64,000 bases of DNA from Oscillospiraceae bacterium (GTDB lineage Bacteria; Bacillota; Clostridia; Oscillospirales; SIG530), in the NCBI GenBank assembly GCA_015067075.1, contig SVND01000003.1, positions 1 through 64,000 of the forward strand. Direction: 5' to 3'. The notes under the pieces were generated by a model. The model was not told where the DNA came from, made no database searches, and was given only the letters and a program-made list of their open reading frames with translations. Positions 18,899 to 27,612 of the stretch are shown here, in pieces. The translations under genes were made by a program, and so were the position numbers. Numbering within the stretch: position 1 is the stretch's first letter; each line of letters begins with the position of its first letter.

Positions 18899-19880
18899 AA
18901 CAATAGTATGCACAGGCGATTCACACACATGGGGACAGGGCGGTTTTGACATTTCCGCAATTTTCCCCGACGTTGTAGGCGGCGAGCACCGTCTTGCACC
19001 ATTTGACAATAACGACGCTTATGTAAACGCCATCAGACGCGCCGTAAATAAAAAAACAAATTCCACAGCATGCGACTTTACAGGTGAAAAGCTTTCCGCC
19101 CTTTTCAGCGCTCCTGTCCGCGAAAACTGCATCGTTTGCGAAAACGGCAAGACCGTTACTGCAAAATTAAGCTGCGCTCTTTTCCGACTTCAGTTTCGTC
19201 TTATGACAGAAAAAGCTACAGCATCCATCACCGTTGACGGAAAAAAGCTTGACGAATGCTGTGTATTTTCTGAAAATCTCTCAAATCCTTATAATGCTCT
19301 GCCCTATTTTTGCGACAGCGACGGAGAGCACACCTTGTCCGTTACCGCTGACGGCGGCGATATAATGATATACCGCCTTGAGCTTTACAGCGGCGAATAC
19401 GCCGTTATAAACAGCGGCATCGGAAGCTGTCCCACGGAACGCTATATGGCAAACTACTGGGAAAAATACGTCACCGCGTTAAAGCCCTATCTTATGCTCA
19501 TCGAGGGACATACTATCAACGACTGGCTCACACGTCAGCCCCCCGAAAAATACGCGGAAAACCTTGACCGCTATTTCACCATGGCAGAGCAAGCAAGCGT
19601 AAAAACCCCCATTTTCTTGAGCGTCGCCCCCATCTTGGGCACACAAAGCGAGCCCTGCTCACCCTATGAATATTGCAAGCTTATAGAGCAAAGCAAGGCT
19701 GTAGCGCAAAAGCACGGATTTGAAATTGCCGATGCAAACGCCGTAATGAACGAGCGCATTTCAGGCATGAGTGAAAGCGAAGCCTTTAATCTTCTTTTCT
19801 CCGATAATTGGCATCTTAACGTACCGGGCAATCTTCTCTATGCCGAAATAGCTCTTCCCTATATTTTAAAATCAATTTAA
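18891..19880 (+). CDS. SGNH/GDSL-family hydrolase
   Basis: A cytoplasmic-looking SGNH hydrolase of about 329 aa (no signal peptide). The block I serine is in [12 protein letters not shown] at the N-terminus, a glycine and asparagine block lies in the middle ([17 protein letters not shown]), and the catalytic Asp-x-x-His is the late SDNWHLN. Such enzymes deacylate sugars or lipids; the substrate is unknown. Two GTG starts are possible, at 18882 and 18891; GGAAGGA lies at a good distance only for the second. Either start overlaps the 3' end of mnmG. It and the next gene separate mnmG from rsmG, which are usually adjacent. Confidence 0.78.
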   Translation: MIKTIVCTGDSHTWGQGGFDISAIFPDVVGGEHRLAPFDNNDAYVNAIRRAVNKKTNSTACDFTGEKLSALFSAPVRENCIVCENGKTVTAKLSCALFRLQFRLMTEKATASITVDGKKLDECCVFSENLSNPYNALPYFCDSDGEHTLSVTADGGDIMIYRLELYSGEYAVINSGIGSCPTERYMANYWEKYVTALKPYLMLIEGHTINDWLTRQPPEKYAENLDRYFTMAEQASVKTPIFLSVAPILGTQSEPCSPYEYCKLIEQSKAVAQKHGFEIADANAVMNERISGMSESEAFNLLFSDNWHLNVPGNLLYAEIALPYILKSI

Positions 19881-19890
19881 TGGAGCTACC

Positions 19891-20709
19891 GTGAAATATT
19901 TTTTACTTTTTTCCGCCGCCGTCTTTTTGCTTTCCGCAATATCTGCATTCGATAAAAAGCTGCGTATCCGCCGTTTCACCATAAAAAGCCGCAAGCTATC
20001 CGATATACCAATTAAAATAATGGTCATATCCGATATGCATATGCGCGCCGACAGGCAGATATTGGCCGCAGTCAAATCGGAAAAGCCCGATATCATTGCC
20101 CTTTGTGGAGATGTGCTGGACGAAAGGCAGAGCACGGATAAAAAATACGAAAAAATGATTGGGCTTTTGCGTGAGCTTAAATCTTGTGCGCCCATCTATT
20201 CCGTCTGCGGAAATCACGATCTGCGCGCCGATTGCTGTGAAAAATACATGAGCGATATCGAAAAAATCGGCATTGTTACGCTGGAAAACCGCGCCGAGTA
20301 TTACATAAAAAACGGCGTATCTTTTTGCATCAGCGGCATCGCCGATCCCATGACGCGCAGCCGCGATAAAAGCTTTTCCGTGGATGACAGCATTTTCATC
20401 GGAGGCAACAGCGATTATAAGCTCATGCTGTATCACCGCGCCACCTTTTCCGATAAAATAGCCGCTACATTCAAGCCCGACCTGCTTTTGACAGGTCACG
20501 TCCACGGCGGTCAATGGCGCATACCCTTTTGGCGCGGAATTTTAAGCCCTGAGCGAAGCTTTTTCCCGAAATACGAGGGCGGTATGTACCGTGAAAACGA
20601 AACTCAAATTGCCGTATGCCGTGGAAGCGGCTCTGCGCCCTTTTTGCCGCGCATTTTCAATCCGCCCGAGGTCATGCTTTTAACTTTAGAAAAGGAAAAT
20701 ACAAAATGA
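19891..20709 (+). CDS. Metallophosphoesterase (YkuE-like)
   Basis: A calcineurin-like phosphoesterase of 272 aa that begins with GTG behind TGGAG. A single N-terminal hydrophobic helix (YFLLFSAAVFLLSAISA) anchors it to the membrane. The metal-binding motifs are in order: ISDMHMRA, LCGDVLDE, VCGNHDLR and the late TGHVHGGQW; the first motif is DxH and the last GHxH, as expected. The family includes YkuE-type hydrolases and lipid pyrophosphatases such as LpxH. It overlaps rsmG by 4 nt. Confidence 0.88.
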   Translation: MKYFLLFSAAVFLLSAISAFDKKLRIRRFTIKSRKLSDIPIKIMVISDMHMRADRQILAAVKSEKPDIIALCGDVLDERQSTDKKYEKMIGLLRELKSCAPIYSVCGNHDLRADCCEKYMSDIEKIGIVTLENRAEYYIKNGVSFCISGIADPMTRSRDKSFSVDDSIFIGGNSDYKLMLYHRATFSDKIAATFKPDLLLTGHVHGGQWRIPFWRGILSPERSFFPKYEGGMYRENETQIAVCRGSGSAPFLPRIFNPPEVMLLTLEKENTK

Positions 20710-21425
20710 ACGATTATGAAATCTTACGGCAAGGCGCCGAAAAAATGGGAATATCTCTTTCCGCCGATCAGATAGAGCGCTATCGCATTTTCACTGAATA
20801 CCTTTTGGAAATAAACAGCGTTATGAATCTTACGGCGATAACTGAGCTTCCCGAAATAATGACAAAGCATTATCTTGACAGTCTGACGCTTGTGCAAACG
20901 GAGCTTATCGGCAAAAACGCCGCCGTTATTGACGTTGGCTGTGGCGCAGGCTTTCCGGGTTTCCCTTTAAAGCTTGCACGAACCGATATAAAGCTTACAC
21001 TTTTGGACAGCCTGCGCAAGCGCATAAACTTTCTGACCGAGGCCTGTGCAAAATGCAATATATCCGATACAGTTTGCGTTCATATGCGTGCCGAGGAAGG
21101 CGGCAAACAGCCGAAAATGCGCGAAAAATACGACGTTGCCGTGTCCCGTGCCGTAGCATCCTTACCCGTTTTAAGCGAGCTTTGCCTGCCCTTTGTAAAA
21201 AAAGGCGGTTACTTTTTGGCAATGAAGGGTCCTGAGCCGGAGAGCGAAATTGCGGAAGCTAAGGATGCCATACGCATTTTAGGTGGCACGGTGAAAAAGG
21301 TGATTCACACCGATATTCCCGACACAGACCTTCGCCACAGTATAATCGTTATCGAAAAAACAGCTCCGACTCCTGCGAAATATCCCCGTATTTCCGCAAA
21401 GATCGGAAAAGAGCCTATTAAATAA
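20706..21425 (+). CDS. rsmG: 16S rRNA (guanine-N7)-methyltransferase RsmG
   Basis: RsmG (GidB) methylates N7 of G527 in 16S rRNA. Of the ORF-track frame, the real start is the ATG at 20706 (MNDYEILRQGAEKMG), behind AAAGGAAAATAC; the longer start would run far into the preceding gene. The 239-aa product has the typical LEINSVMNLTAI, the HYLDSLTLV segment, the SAM-binding VIDVGCGAGFPGFPLKLA and VAVSRAVASL. Translational coupling to the phosphoesterase gene (ATGA overlap) places it in the same transcript as mnmG. Confidence 0.95.
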   Translation: MNDYEILRQGAEKMGISLSADQIERYRIFTEYLLEINSVMNLTAITELPEIMTKHYLDSLTLVQTELIGKNAAVIDVGCGAGFPGFPLKLARTDIKLTLLDSLRKRINFLTEACAKCNISDTVCVHMRAEEGGKQPKMREKYDVAVSRAVASLPVLSELCLPFVKKGGYFLAMKGPEPESEIAEAKDAIRILGGTVKKVIHTDIPDTDLRHSIIVIEKTAPTPAKYPRISAKIGKEPIK

Positions 21426-21437
21426 TGTATAATATAT

Positions 21438-22235
21438 ATGAAAATTGCTTATATCGGCATAGACCTTCTCATTTCCGCACTTTTTTCCCTTATGGAAAAC
21501 GATTGTGAGATCGCGGAAATATTCACCTGTAAAACGGATAATAAAACAGAATTCAATACACAAATAATTGAAACTGCATTGAAGCACAATATCCCCATTT
21601 CTGTAAAAAAGGTTACTCTTTCTGATCTTGAACGCATGGCGGATATGGGCTGTGATGCAGTTATCTGTGCAGGATATTACTACAAACTGCCCGTTTGCCC
21701 GCGTATTCCTATGGTAAATATCCACCCTGCTTATCTGCCCGTCGGCAAGGGCTCGTGGCCTATGCCCATAGCTATTTTGCGGCGCATGGAAGCAAGCGGT
21801 GTGACAATTCACAAAATCGCAGAAAGCTTTGATACAGGCGATATTTTGCTTCAAACAAAATTTTCCCTTTCTGAAAACGAAAGCCTTGTAAGTCTGATGG
21901 ATAAGGTCAATCTCGTAATTAAAGCTCTTATTCCCATTTTGATGCACAGCTTTAGTACGCTTTACGAAAACGCTCTGCCGCAAGGTGACGGCGAATACTG
22001 GCAAGCGCCGACGGCTGAGGATTGGACTGTGACACATGATATGGATGCGGAAGCTGCTGACAGGATATTCCGAGCCTTTTTAGGCTACGAATGCATCTAC
22101 CGCACAGCCGAGGGCGATTCCTTTGAGCTTATCGGAGGCAAAATATGCTTCGAAAAGCCGCAAAGCAATCACTTCTTTGTTATGGATAACGGCGTTTATA
22201 TAACTGCCGATAAAATAACAGAATTAAAAGCATAG
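21438..22235 (+). CDS. Formyltransferase-family protein (Fmt-like, short)
   Basis: The 265-aa protein resembles formyltransferases that use 10-formyltetrahydrofolate. The catalytic core shows NIHPAYLPVGKGSWPMPIAI, where Fmt and ArnA have N-x-H-x-SLLP, and then SFDTGDILLQTKF with the catalytic Asp. It lacks the usual C-terminal tRNA-binding domain of methionyl-tRNA formyltransferase and is about 50 aa shorter, so it is more likely a sugar or small-molecule formyltransferase, or a folate-dependent relative. No ribosome site is seen before the ATG; a TATAAT ends 4 nt upstream. Last gene of the operon, before the terminator at 22259. Confidence 0.7.
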   Translation: MKIAYIGIDLLISALFSLMENDCEIAEIFTCKTDNKTEFNTQIIETALKHNIPISVKKVTLSDLERMADMGCDAVICAGYYYKLPVCPRIPMVNIHPAYLPVGKGSWPMPIAILRRMEASGVTIHKIAESFDTGDILLQTKFSLSENESLVSLMDKVNLVIKALIPILMHSFSTLYENALPQGDGEYWQAPTAEDWTVTHDMDAEAADRIFRAFLGYECIYRTAEGDSFELIGGKICFEKPQSNHFFVMDNGVYITADKITELKA

Positions 22236-22258
22236 CCCATACACCTTTTTGATTCATT

Positions 22259-22296
22259 GGCGGTGACAGCCCTAAAACGGCTGAACACCGCCTTTT
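22259..22296 (+). terminator. Terminator of the prmC-mnmG-rsmG operon
   Basis: GGCGGTG and CACCGCC arms with an inner AGCC/GGCT pair are followed by TTTTATG, 23 nt after the formyltransferase stop. Confidence 0.85.
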
Positions 22297-22394
22297 ATGA
22301 TTTCTTTGCAGTTCTTTCAATGATTTGGTTTTTATACATCTGAAATTTATTTCTCATATTTCACATAAAAATATAGCTATACAATAAAAAACTC

Positions 22395-22423
22395 TTGACA
22401 ATCAGATATTTTTGATGTAAAAT
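22395..22423 (+). promoter_or_regulatory. Promoter for the HAD gene
   Basis: TTGACA, 17 nt and TAAAAT lie about 30 nt before the start at 22455. The rest of the gap from 22297 shows no other signal. Confidence 0.8.
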
Positions 22424-22454
22424 ATTATGGCACGAGCAAAGAGGAGATAGCTTC

Positions 22455-23111
22455 ATGATTGATAAAAGCGCAATAAAAGCCGTTTTGTTTGATATGGACG
22501 GCGTTTTAGTTGATAGTGAGCATTATATGCGTGAAAGCGCAAAGGAAGCTCTGCGCCTTTGGAATGTGGAGGCTGTCGATTCCGATTTTACCGAATTTAT
22601 CGGTGCGGGCGAAGATAAGTTCGTCGGCGGCGTTGCTGAAAAGCACGGCGTGAAATACGTTACCGAGATGAAGGATATCGCTTATAAGATATACGGCGAG
22701 CGCGTTTCCACTGTAAATATCGCCTGCGACGGCGCGAAGGATATCGTTCGCGAGCTTAAATCGCGAGGATATAAAACTGCCGTCTGCTCAAGTGCAGACA
22801 TCGTTAAGGTAAAGATAAATATCAAGTCCATCGGACTTACAAACGACGATTTTGATCTGGTTCTATCAGGAAGTATGGTGGAGCGCAAAAAGCCCTTCCC
22901 CGATATTTTTCTTGAAGCGGCAAAGCAGCTTGGTGTTAACGCTGAAAGCTGTGTCGTAATCGAGGATGCTATCAACGGAATTCAAGCAGCGAAAGCGGCT
23001 TCGATGCAAAACATCGCTGTAACGACATCGTTTACTCGCGAGGAGCTTGCCGAAAAAGCATCTCCCAACCTTATTATTGATAAGCTCTCCGAATTATCGG
23101 ATGCATTATAA
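22455..23111 (+). CDS. HAD phosphatase / beta-phosphoglucomutase-like
   Basis: A 218-aa HAD family hydrolase with the subclass I cap. Motif I is FDMDGVLVDSE (nucleophile Asp and acid/base Asp), motif II the Ser in TAVCSSAD, motif III Lys in ERKKPFPDIF, motif IV CVVIEDAINGIQAA. This pattern fits beta-phosphoglucomutases and sugar or glycerol phosphate phosphatases; the product cannot be decided from sequence alone. It has its own promoter and stands alone, with a hairpin and a tRNA gene after it. GAGGAG precedes the ATG. Confidence 0.87.
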   Translation: MIDKSAIKAVLFDMDGVLVDSEHYMRESAKEALRLWNVEAVDSDFTEFIGAGEDKFVGGVAEKHGVKYVTEMKDIAYKIYGERVSTVNIACDGAKDIVRELKSRGYKTAVCSSADIVKVKINIKSIGLTNDDFDLVLSGSMVERKKPFPDIFLEAAKQLGVNAESCVVIEDAINGIQAAKAASMQNIAVTTSFTREELAEKASPNLIIDKLSELSDAL

Positions 23112-23113
23112 AA

Positions 23114-23135
23114 ACAAAAGAGCTCGCTCTTTTGT
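23114..23135 (+). terminator. Hairpin between HAD gene and tRNA
   Basis: A perfect 10-bp inverted repeat (ACAAAAGAGC / GCTCTTTTGT) with a 2-nt loop lies just after the HAD stop. It has a T run inside the 3' arm but no T tract after it, so it may be a weak terminator or a processing site ahead of the tRNA. Confidence 0.4.
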
Positions 23136-23140
23136 CACAC

Positions 23141-23216
23141 GGGCTCATAGCTCAGTTGGTAGAGCGCTGCGTTCGCAACGCAGAGGCCAGGGGTTCGAAT
23201 CCCCTTGGGTCCACCA
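23141..23216 (+). tRNA. tRNA-Ala (anticodon CGC)
   Basis: A complete 76-nt cloverleaf with encoded CCA. The acceptor arms are GGGCTCA and TGGGTCC, giving the G3:U70 pair that marks alanine tRNAs. The D arm is GCTCAGTTGGTAGAGC, the anticodon arm CTGCG-TTCGCAA-CGCAG with CGC reading GCG, and the T arm AGGGG-TTCGAAT-CCCCT. A terminator follows 8 nt later. Confidence 0.95.
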
Positions 23217-23223
23217 AAACAAG

Positions 23224-23270
23224 CAGATCCGAACAGTTCGTCGCAACGAAACAGTTCGGATCTGTTTTTT
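23224..23270 (+). terminator. Terminator after tRNA-Ala
   Basis: CAGATCCGAAC and GTTCGGATCTG form a long stem with an inner TTCGT/ACGAA pair, followed by six Ts. It ends just before the ribosome site of the esterase gene. Confidence 0.85.
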
Positions 23271-23282
23271 ATAGGAGGCAAA

Positions 23283-24464
23283 ATGAAAAAAAGATTTCTT
23301 ATACTTATAAACACGCTTTTGATTCTCTGTACACTTTTATCACTTGTCGGTTGCGTTGCCAAAAATACAACGATATCCGATGAGCCTGAACAGCACGGCA
23401 CAAACACACCTACACAAAATCCCACTCCGACTTCTGCCGAAAATGTTACGACTGACGGTGACGACAAGAACATAAGCCGCCGCAGATACGGTCTTGCCGA
23501 GGATCTTAAATATTTTAAGCTTATAGGCAGAACGCAGATTCTCGATGAAGGTGTATCCTGCGACTTCACCGCATCGGGCATTGAGTTTGAGGGAGTTATG
23601 AGCGGCGACGTTGTACTCTTACTTTCCTGCGACCGCTCTACATATTTTACAGTTTATATCGATGGAAAAAGAGTTGAGGAAAGATTTTGCGCCGACAGCT
23701 TTAATCCGTTTATAACAGTTGCAAGCTTTGAGGGTGAGGAGCTTCATAACGTTCGCATTCTCAAGCAGACCGAGCCCCAATGGTCGCTCTCCATACTTAA
23801 TGAGATCTTTATTACGGGGTATCTCAACGACGCGCCGGCAAATAAAGAGCTCTACCTTGAATTCATAGGCGACAGTATCACCTGCGGATACGGAAACCTA
23901 GCCCAAAGCGATACGCCAAACGCAGGTACTGCTCTCTACGAGGACGGCACGCAGGCATACGCATTTATGACGGCAGAATCACTTGATGCCGACTATTCTA
24001 TCGTTGGCTGCAGCGGTATCGGTATAGATAAGAGCTGGACAGACTTCAACGAGTCCGATTTCTATCCCAAGGCTTCCTTCTACCGTGACAGAGACGGCGC
24101 TGATTACAGCTTTGCACGCATTCCCGATCTCGTTGTTATTAATCTCGGTACCAACGACAAAAGCCGCGGCAGTACCGAGGCTGACTTCAAGACCGGCGTT
24201 CGCGCTCTTATAGAGTATGTCCGCAGTTCCTATGGCAGCGAAATCCCTATAGTTTGGGCACATAATATGATGGGTAGCTGTAGATTTGAATGGACAGAAT
24301 CCGTGCTTGAGGATATGGGCGGCGAGGATAGCGGCATATACTTCGTAAAACTCGCGCAGAATAACGCAGGCGGCAATTCTCACCCCGAGCTTTCAGCACA
24401 CAAGATTGCCGCAGAGGAGCTTACAAGATTTATCATTGATAAAAACATCCTCGTGTCAGATTAA
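23283..24464 (+). CDS. CE2-like acetyl esterase lipoprotein (jelly roll + SGNH)
   Basis: A 393-aa exported lipoprotein. The start is the ATG at 23283 (AGGAGG 5 nt before), not the ORF-track start, which lies inside the tRNA. The N-terminus is MKKRFLILI with lipobox LVGC, then a Thr/Pro-rich linker. Residues about 85-190 form a jelly-roll-like domain and the rest an SGNH esterase: catalytic Ser in FIGDSITCGYG, Asn block VINLGTNDKS, and His near the end (NSHPELSAH). This two-domain layout is that of carbohydrate esterase family 2, which deacetylates xylan or other glycans outside the cell. A tRNA terminator directly precedes it, so its promoter is unclear. Confidence 0.85.
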   Translation: MKKRFLILINTLLILCTLLSLVGCVAKNTTISDEPEQHGTNTPTQNPTPTSAENVTTDGDDKNISRRRYGLAEDLKYFKLIGRTQILDEGVSCDFTASGIEFEGVMSGDVVLLLSCDRSTYFTVYIDGKRVEERFCADSFNPFITVASFEGEELHNVRILKQTEPQWSLSILNEIFITGYLNDAPANKELYLEFIGDSITCGYGNLAQSDTPNAGTALYEDGTQAYAFMTAESLDADYSIVGCSGIGIDKSWTDFNESDFYPKASFYRDRDGADYSFARIPDLVVINLGTNDKSRGSTEADFKTGVRALIEYVRSSYGSEIPIVWAHNMMGSCRFEWTESVLEDMGGEDSGIYFVKLAQNNAGGNSHPELSAHKIAAEELTRFIIDKNILVSD

Positions 24465-24552
24465 AGCGATTAGTTTTTAAATTATTTTAGAAGCTTTATT
24501 GATGTTACAAAAGCTTTTTTATAGACTTGAATTTTTTTGCTCCACCAAAAAT

Positions 24553-24577
24553 CGACAGGCTTCGACCTGTCGCTTTT
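24553..24577. terminator. Bidirectional terminator between esterase and AraC genes
   Basis: CGACAGG-CTTCGA-CCTGTCG is flanked by CTTTTATT on the plus side and by ATTTTTGG on the minus side, so it can end both convergent transcripts. Confidence 0.75.
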
Positions 24578-24578
24578 A

Positions 24579-25409
24579 TTATGTAACGGCATTTTTTACG
24601 CTATATGCTTTTTTGTATTCTCGAGGTGTCATTCCTTTATATTTTTTAAAGGTCTTGCTGAAATAGCTCAAATCGTTGAAGCCGCAGGCAAACGCCGCCT
24701 CAGTAATTGATTTTTCTGCCATTTCAGCGCACGCTCGCTCAATTCTTATTTCGCTGACATATTCCGTTATCGTCTTTGACGTATATTCCTTAAAGATGCG
24801 GCATATGTATTTTTCGCTAAGCCCCATAACCTGCGATAATCTTGAAAGCGATATAAGCTCCGCGGCGTGCTTTTCTATCCATTTTATTATGGACATTACC
24901 GTGTCGACACCCCTGTCCTTTGACTGCTCTTTGTTTTTCACAATGTATCCAAAGCTGTACATCTCGTAGAAAAGCTTATACAAAAGCCCTACTACCTCAA
25001 GCTCATAAAAGGGCTTTTCCTCGCGGACTGAGCAAATAAGGCTGTCTATGGTTTTGATTATCACTCTTTCACTTGTAGATACGAAGTGCTTGTATTCAAC
25101 AGAGCCGTCGCTTTTGTGCCTGTCAAGCATTGCACCATCAAAAACAAGACACTCATAAACGCAAGAGTCGGGATATCCTCTTTTCAGACAGCCGCCTTCT
25201 ACGAAAAGGCACTCTCCGCTTGTCAGATCATATTTTTCCTTGTTAAGATAAACGGTCAGCTTGCCCTCCAACACCCTTATTATTTCAAATTCCTTGTGCC
25301 AATGGGACGCCATAATATACCGCGGGTGCGAGCTGTCAATGTAGTAATATTCTATAGGGAAGCTCAGTGTACCGTGTTGCTTTTTTTCTATCAGCTCCGA
25401 ATATTTCAT
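24579..25409 (-). CDS. AraC family regulator divergent from fucI
   Basis: The 276-aa protein has an N-terminal cupin-type ligand domain (ASHWHKEFEIIRVLEGKL, then ECLFVEGG) and a C-terminal AraC DNA-binding domain with two helix-turn-helix units (LSRLSQVMGLSEKYICRIF and ITEAAFACGFNDLSYFSKTF, then MTPREYKK). It is divergent from L-fucose isomerase with only 111 nt between them, and direct repeats in that gap fit its binding site. It probably activates fucI in response to a sugar such as fucose; this is inferred from position. Confidence 0.87.
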   Translation of the reverse strand: MKYSELIEKKQHGTLSFPIEYYYIDSSHPRYIMASHWHKEFEIIRVLEGKLTVYLNKEKYDLTSGECLFVEGGCLKRGYPDSCVYECLVFDGAMLDRHKSDGSVEYKHFVSTSERVIIKTIDSLICSVREEKPFYELEVVGLLYKLFYEMYSFGYIVKNKEQSKDRGVDTVMSIIKWIEKHAAELISLSRLSQVMGLSEKYICRIFKEYTSKTITEYVSEIRIERACAEMAEKSITEAAFACGFNDLSYFSKTFKKYKGMTPREYKKAYSVKNAVT

Positions 25410-25456
25410 ATATTTCTCCTAAAAGCGAAAATAATTATAATTTTAAGTGTATTTTG

Positions 25457-25496
25457 TACAAGTATTATACACCATTTTATACTATAATACAAGTAT
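25457..25496. promoter_or_regulatory. Divergent promoter region with direct repeats
   Basis: TACAAGTAT occurs at 25457-25465 and again at 25488-25496, 31 bp apart, close to three helical turns, as AraC dimers prefer. On the minus strand TTGTAT-N17-TATAAT (25464-25492) drives the regulator gene, while a plus-strand TATAAT at 25483-25488 faces fucI without a good -35, which suits an activator-dependent promoter. Confidence 0.6.
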
Positions 25497-25520
25497 AAAT
25501 AAAAAAATCGGAGGTTTAAT

Positions 25521-27323
25521 ATGACACGCTCAAGACTTATCGGTGGATACCCTGTTATCGGGATACGTCCCGTTATCGACGGAAGACGCGGACCGCTCAA
25601 GGTTCGTGAGGGACTTGAAGAGCAGACCATGGGAATGGCACGCGCCGCGGCAAAGCTATTTGAAGATAACCTCAAATATTCCGACGGCACTCCCGTCAAG
25701 GTCGTTATCGCGGATACAACCATAGGAAGAGTTGCAGAGGCCGCGGCTTGCGAGGAGAAATTCAGACGCGAGGGAGTGGCTGTAACGCTCACCGTTACGC
25801 CTTGCTGGTGCTATGGCTCCGAAACTATGGACATGGATCCCAACACAATAAAAGGTGTGTGGGGACTTAATGCTACGGAACGCCCCGGTGCGGTGTATCT
25901 TGCTTCCGTGCTTGCAACGCACGCACAAAAGGGCTTGCCCGCGTTCGGCATTTACGGACACGACGTAGTTGATGCCGATGACGACACTATCGGCGAGGAC
26001 ATAAAGGAAAAGCTTCTTCGCTTTGCGCGTGCAGGCGTGGCGGCGGCTACTATGAGAGGTAAATCCTATCTGCAGATAGGCTCCATATGTATGGGTATCG
26101 GCGGATCTATAATCGACTCTGATTTTCTTGAATCCTACCTTGGGCTTCGCGTTGAATCTGTTGACGAGGTGGAGATAATTCGCCGAATGACGGAAGGCAT
26201 TTACGATGAGGCGGAATATCAGAAAGCGCTCAAATGGGCAAAAGAAAAGTGCATCATCGGCTTTGACAAGAACCCCGATTTTGTTCGCAAGAGCGACGCA
26301 GTCAAGCAGGAGCAATTTGAGTTCGTTGTAAAAATGGCTGTTATTATAAAAGACCTTATGCAAGGCAACGATAATCTTCCGCAGGGATGCGAGGAGGAAG
26401 CTGTGGGTCACAACGCTATCGCCGCAGGCTTCCAAGGACAAAGACAGTGGACAGACTTTTATCCCAACGCCGACTTTGCCGAAGCAATACTCAACACGTC
26501 ATTTGACTGGGAAGGTGCACGTGAGCCCTATATTCTCGCAACTGAAAACGATGTTCTCAACGGTATCGGTATGCTCTTTATGAAGCTGCTGACAAACCGT
26601 GCGCAGATGTTTGCCGACGTTCGCACATATTGGTCGGGTGATTCCGTAAAACGCGTCACAGGATATGAAATAGAAGGCAAGGCAAAAGCTTGCGACGGCG
26701 TTATCCACCTTATAAATTCAGGTGCATGCTGTCTTGACGCAAGCGGCGCGGCAAAGGATGAACTTGGAAATTCAGTAATGAAGCCGTGGTATGAGATGAC
26801 GGAAGCTGACATTGATGCTATTATGGCTAATACGACGTGGAATCCCGCCGATAACGGCTACTTCCGCGGCGGCGGTTATTCCTCTCGCTTCGAAACGAAG
26901 GCTGAAATGCCTGTTACAATGATAAGGCTCAATCTCGTTAAGGGGCTCGGCCCCGTGCTTCAGCTTGCTGAGGGCTGGACCGTACATCTTCCCAATGAGG
27001 TTTCCGACACCCTTTGGAAGCGCACGGACTACACTTGGCCCTGCACTTGGTTTGCTCCGCGATGCGACGGCAAGGAGGGCAGCCCGTTCAAAACAGCGTA
27101 CGAGGTTATGGCAAATTGGGGCGCAAACCACGGAGCAATTTCATACGGCCATATAGGTGCTGATATAATCACACTTTGCTCTATCCTTCGCATTCCCGTT
27201 TGCATGCACAACGTGCCTGAGGAAAAGATTTTCCGTCCCGCCGCATGGAACGCTTTCGGTATGGATAAGGAAGGACAGGATTACCGTGCTTGCGCCGCAT
27301 ACGGCCCTATGTATAAAAAATAA
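25521..27323 (+). CDS. fucI: L-fucose isomerase
   Basis: L-fucose isomerase converts L-fucose to L-fuculose (also D-arabinose to D-ribulose) with a manganese ion in the cytoplasm. The 600-aa product matches the family along its length: N-terminal [20 protein letters not shown], the [13 protein letters not shown] and [17 protein letters not shown] segments, [13 protein letters not shown], and a C-terminal [19 protein letters not shown] with conserved His. Length is right (about 590). GGAGG lies 7 nt before the ATG. No fuculokinase or aldolase is adjacent; a GH95 enzyme lies about 18 kb away in the window. Confidence 0.93.
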   Translation: MTRSRLIGGYPVIGIRPVIDGRRGPLKVREGLEEQTMGMARAAAKLFEDNLKYSDGTPVKVVIADTTIGRVAEAAACEEKFRREGVAVTLTVTPCWCYGSETMDMDPNTIKGVWGLNATERPGAVYLASVLATHAQKGLPAFGIYGHDVVDADDDTIGEDIKEKLLRFARAGVAAATMRGKSYLQIGSICMGIGGSIIDSDFLESYLGLRVESVDEVEIIRRMTEGIYDEAEYQKALKWAKEKCIIGFDKNPDFVRKSDAVKQEQFEFVVKMAVIIKDLMQGNDNLPQGCEEEAVGHNAIAAGFQGQRQWTDFYPNADFAEAILNTSFDWEGAREPYILATENDVLNGIGMLFMKLLTNRAQMFADVRTYWSGDSVKRVTGYEIEGKAKACDGVIHLINSGACCLDASGAAKDELGNSVMKPWYEMTEADIDAIMANTTWNPADNGYFRGGGYSSRFETKAEMPVTMIRLNLVKGLGPVLQLAEGWTVHLPNEVSDTLWKRTDYTWPCTWFAPRCDGKEGSPFKTAYEVMANWGANHGAISYGHIGADIITLCSILRIPVCMHNVPEEKIFRPAAWNAFGMDKEGQDYRACAAYGPMYKK

Positions 27324-27340
27324 AATTAAAAACACTAAAC

Positions 27341-27376
27341 AAAGAGCAAGGATAAGCTTTTCCTTGCTCTTTAATT
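27341..27376 (+). terminator. Terminator after fucI
   Basis: AAAGAGCAAGGA and TCCTTGCTCTTT with an 8-nt loop, followed by AATTTA. Confidence 0.8.
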
Positions 27377-27403
27377 TATCTTTCCCTATATTGTTTTTCT
27401 CCG

Positions 27404-27432
27404 TTGACAGTGCCGTTATTTGGTGATATATT
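27404..27432 (+). promoter_or_regulatory. Distal promoter candidate for the Na/Pi cotransporter gene
   Basis: TTGACA, 17 nt and TATATT occur 180 nt upstream of the ATG at 27613, leaving an unusually long leader. The Pho box lies between this promoter and the gene, so a nearer promoter may also exist (TTATAT around 27525). Confidence 0.45.
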
Positions 27433-27485
27433 GTTATCATAAAAGTATCTACTGATTTTCCAATGCAGATTTGCAGCTTCAAAAA

Positions 27486-27502
27486 CTTTACATACATTTT
27501 AC
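27486..27502 (+). promoter_or_regulatory. Candidate Pho box
   Basis: TTTACA at 27486-27491 and TTTACA at 27497-27502 are spaced with an 11-bp period, the arrangement bound by PhoP/PhoB-type regulators under phosphate starvation. It lies about 110 nt upstream of a phosphate transporter, which fits. Two repeats only, so this is a candidate. Confidence 0.45.
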
Positions 27503-27570
27503 AAAACCTCGTTTTTGATTTTACTTTTATATGAGAGAATATGTATGTTATGTTTGAAAACAAAGAAAAT

Positions 27571-27586
27571 CAGATCAAGTGATCTG
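27571..27586. promoter_or_regulatory. Palindrome CAGATCAAGTGATCTG before the Na/Pi gene
   Basis: A perfect 16-bp palindrome ends just before the GAAAGGAAG ribosome site and could be a hairpin occluding it or an operator. No regulator is identified. Confidence 0.35.
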
Positions 27587-27612
27587 GAAAGAGAAAGGAA
27601 GTTTTTTTAATT

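Noticed and set aside
23132-23383. Plus-strand ORF reading MSHGLIAQLVERC through the tRNA
   Set aside because: It is the tRNA-Ala gene read in frame, a common false ORF; no ribosome site.
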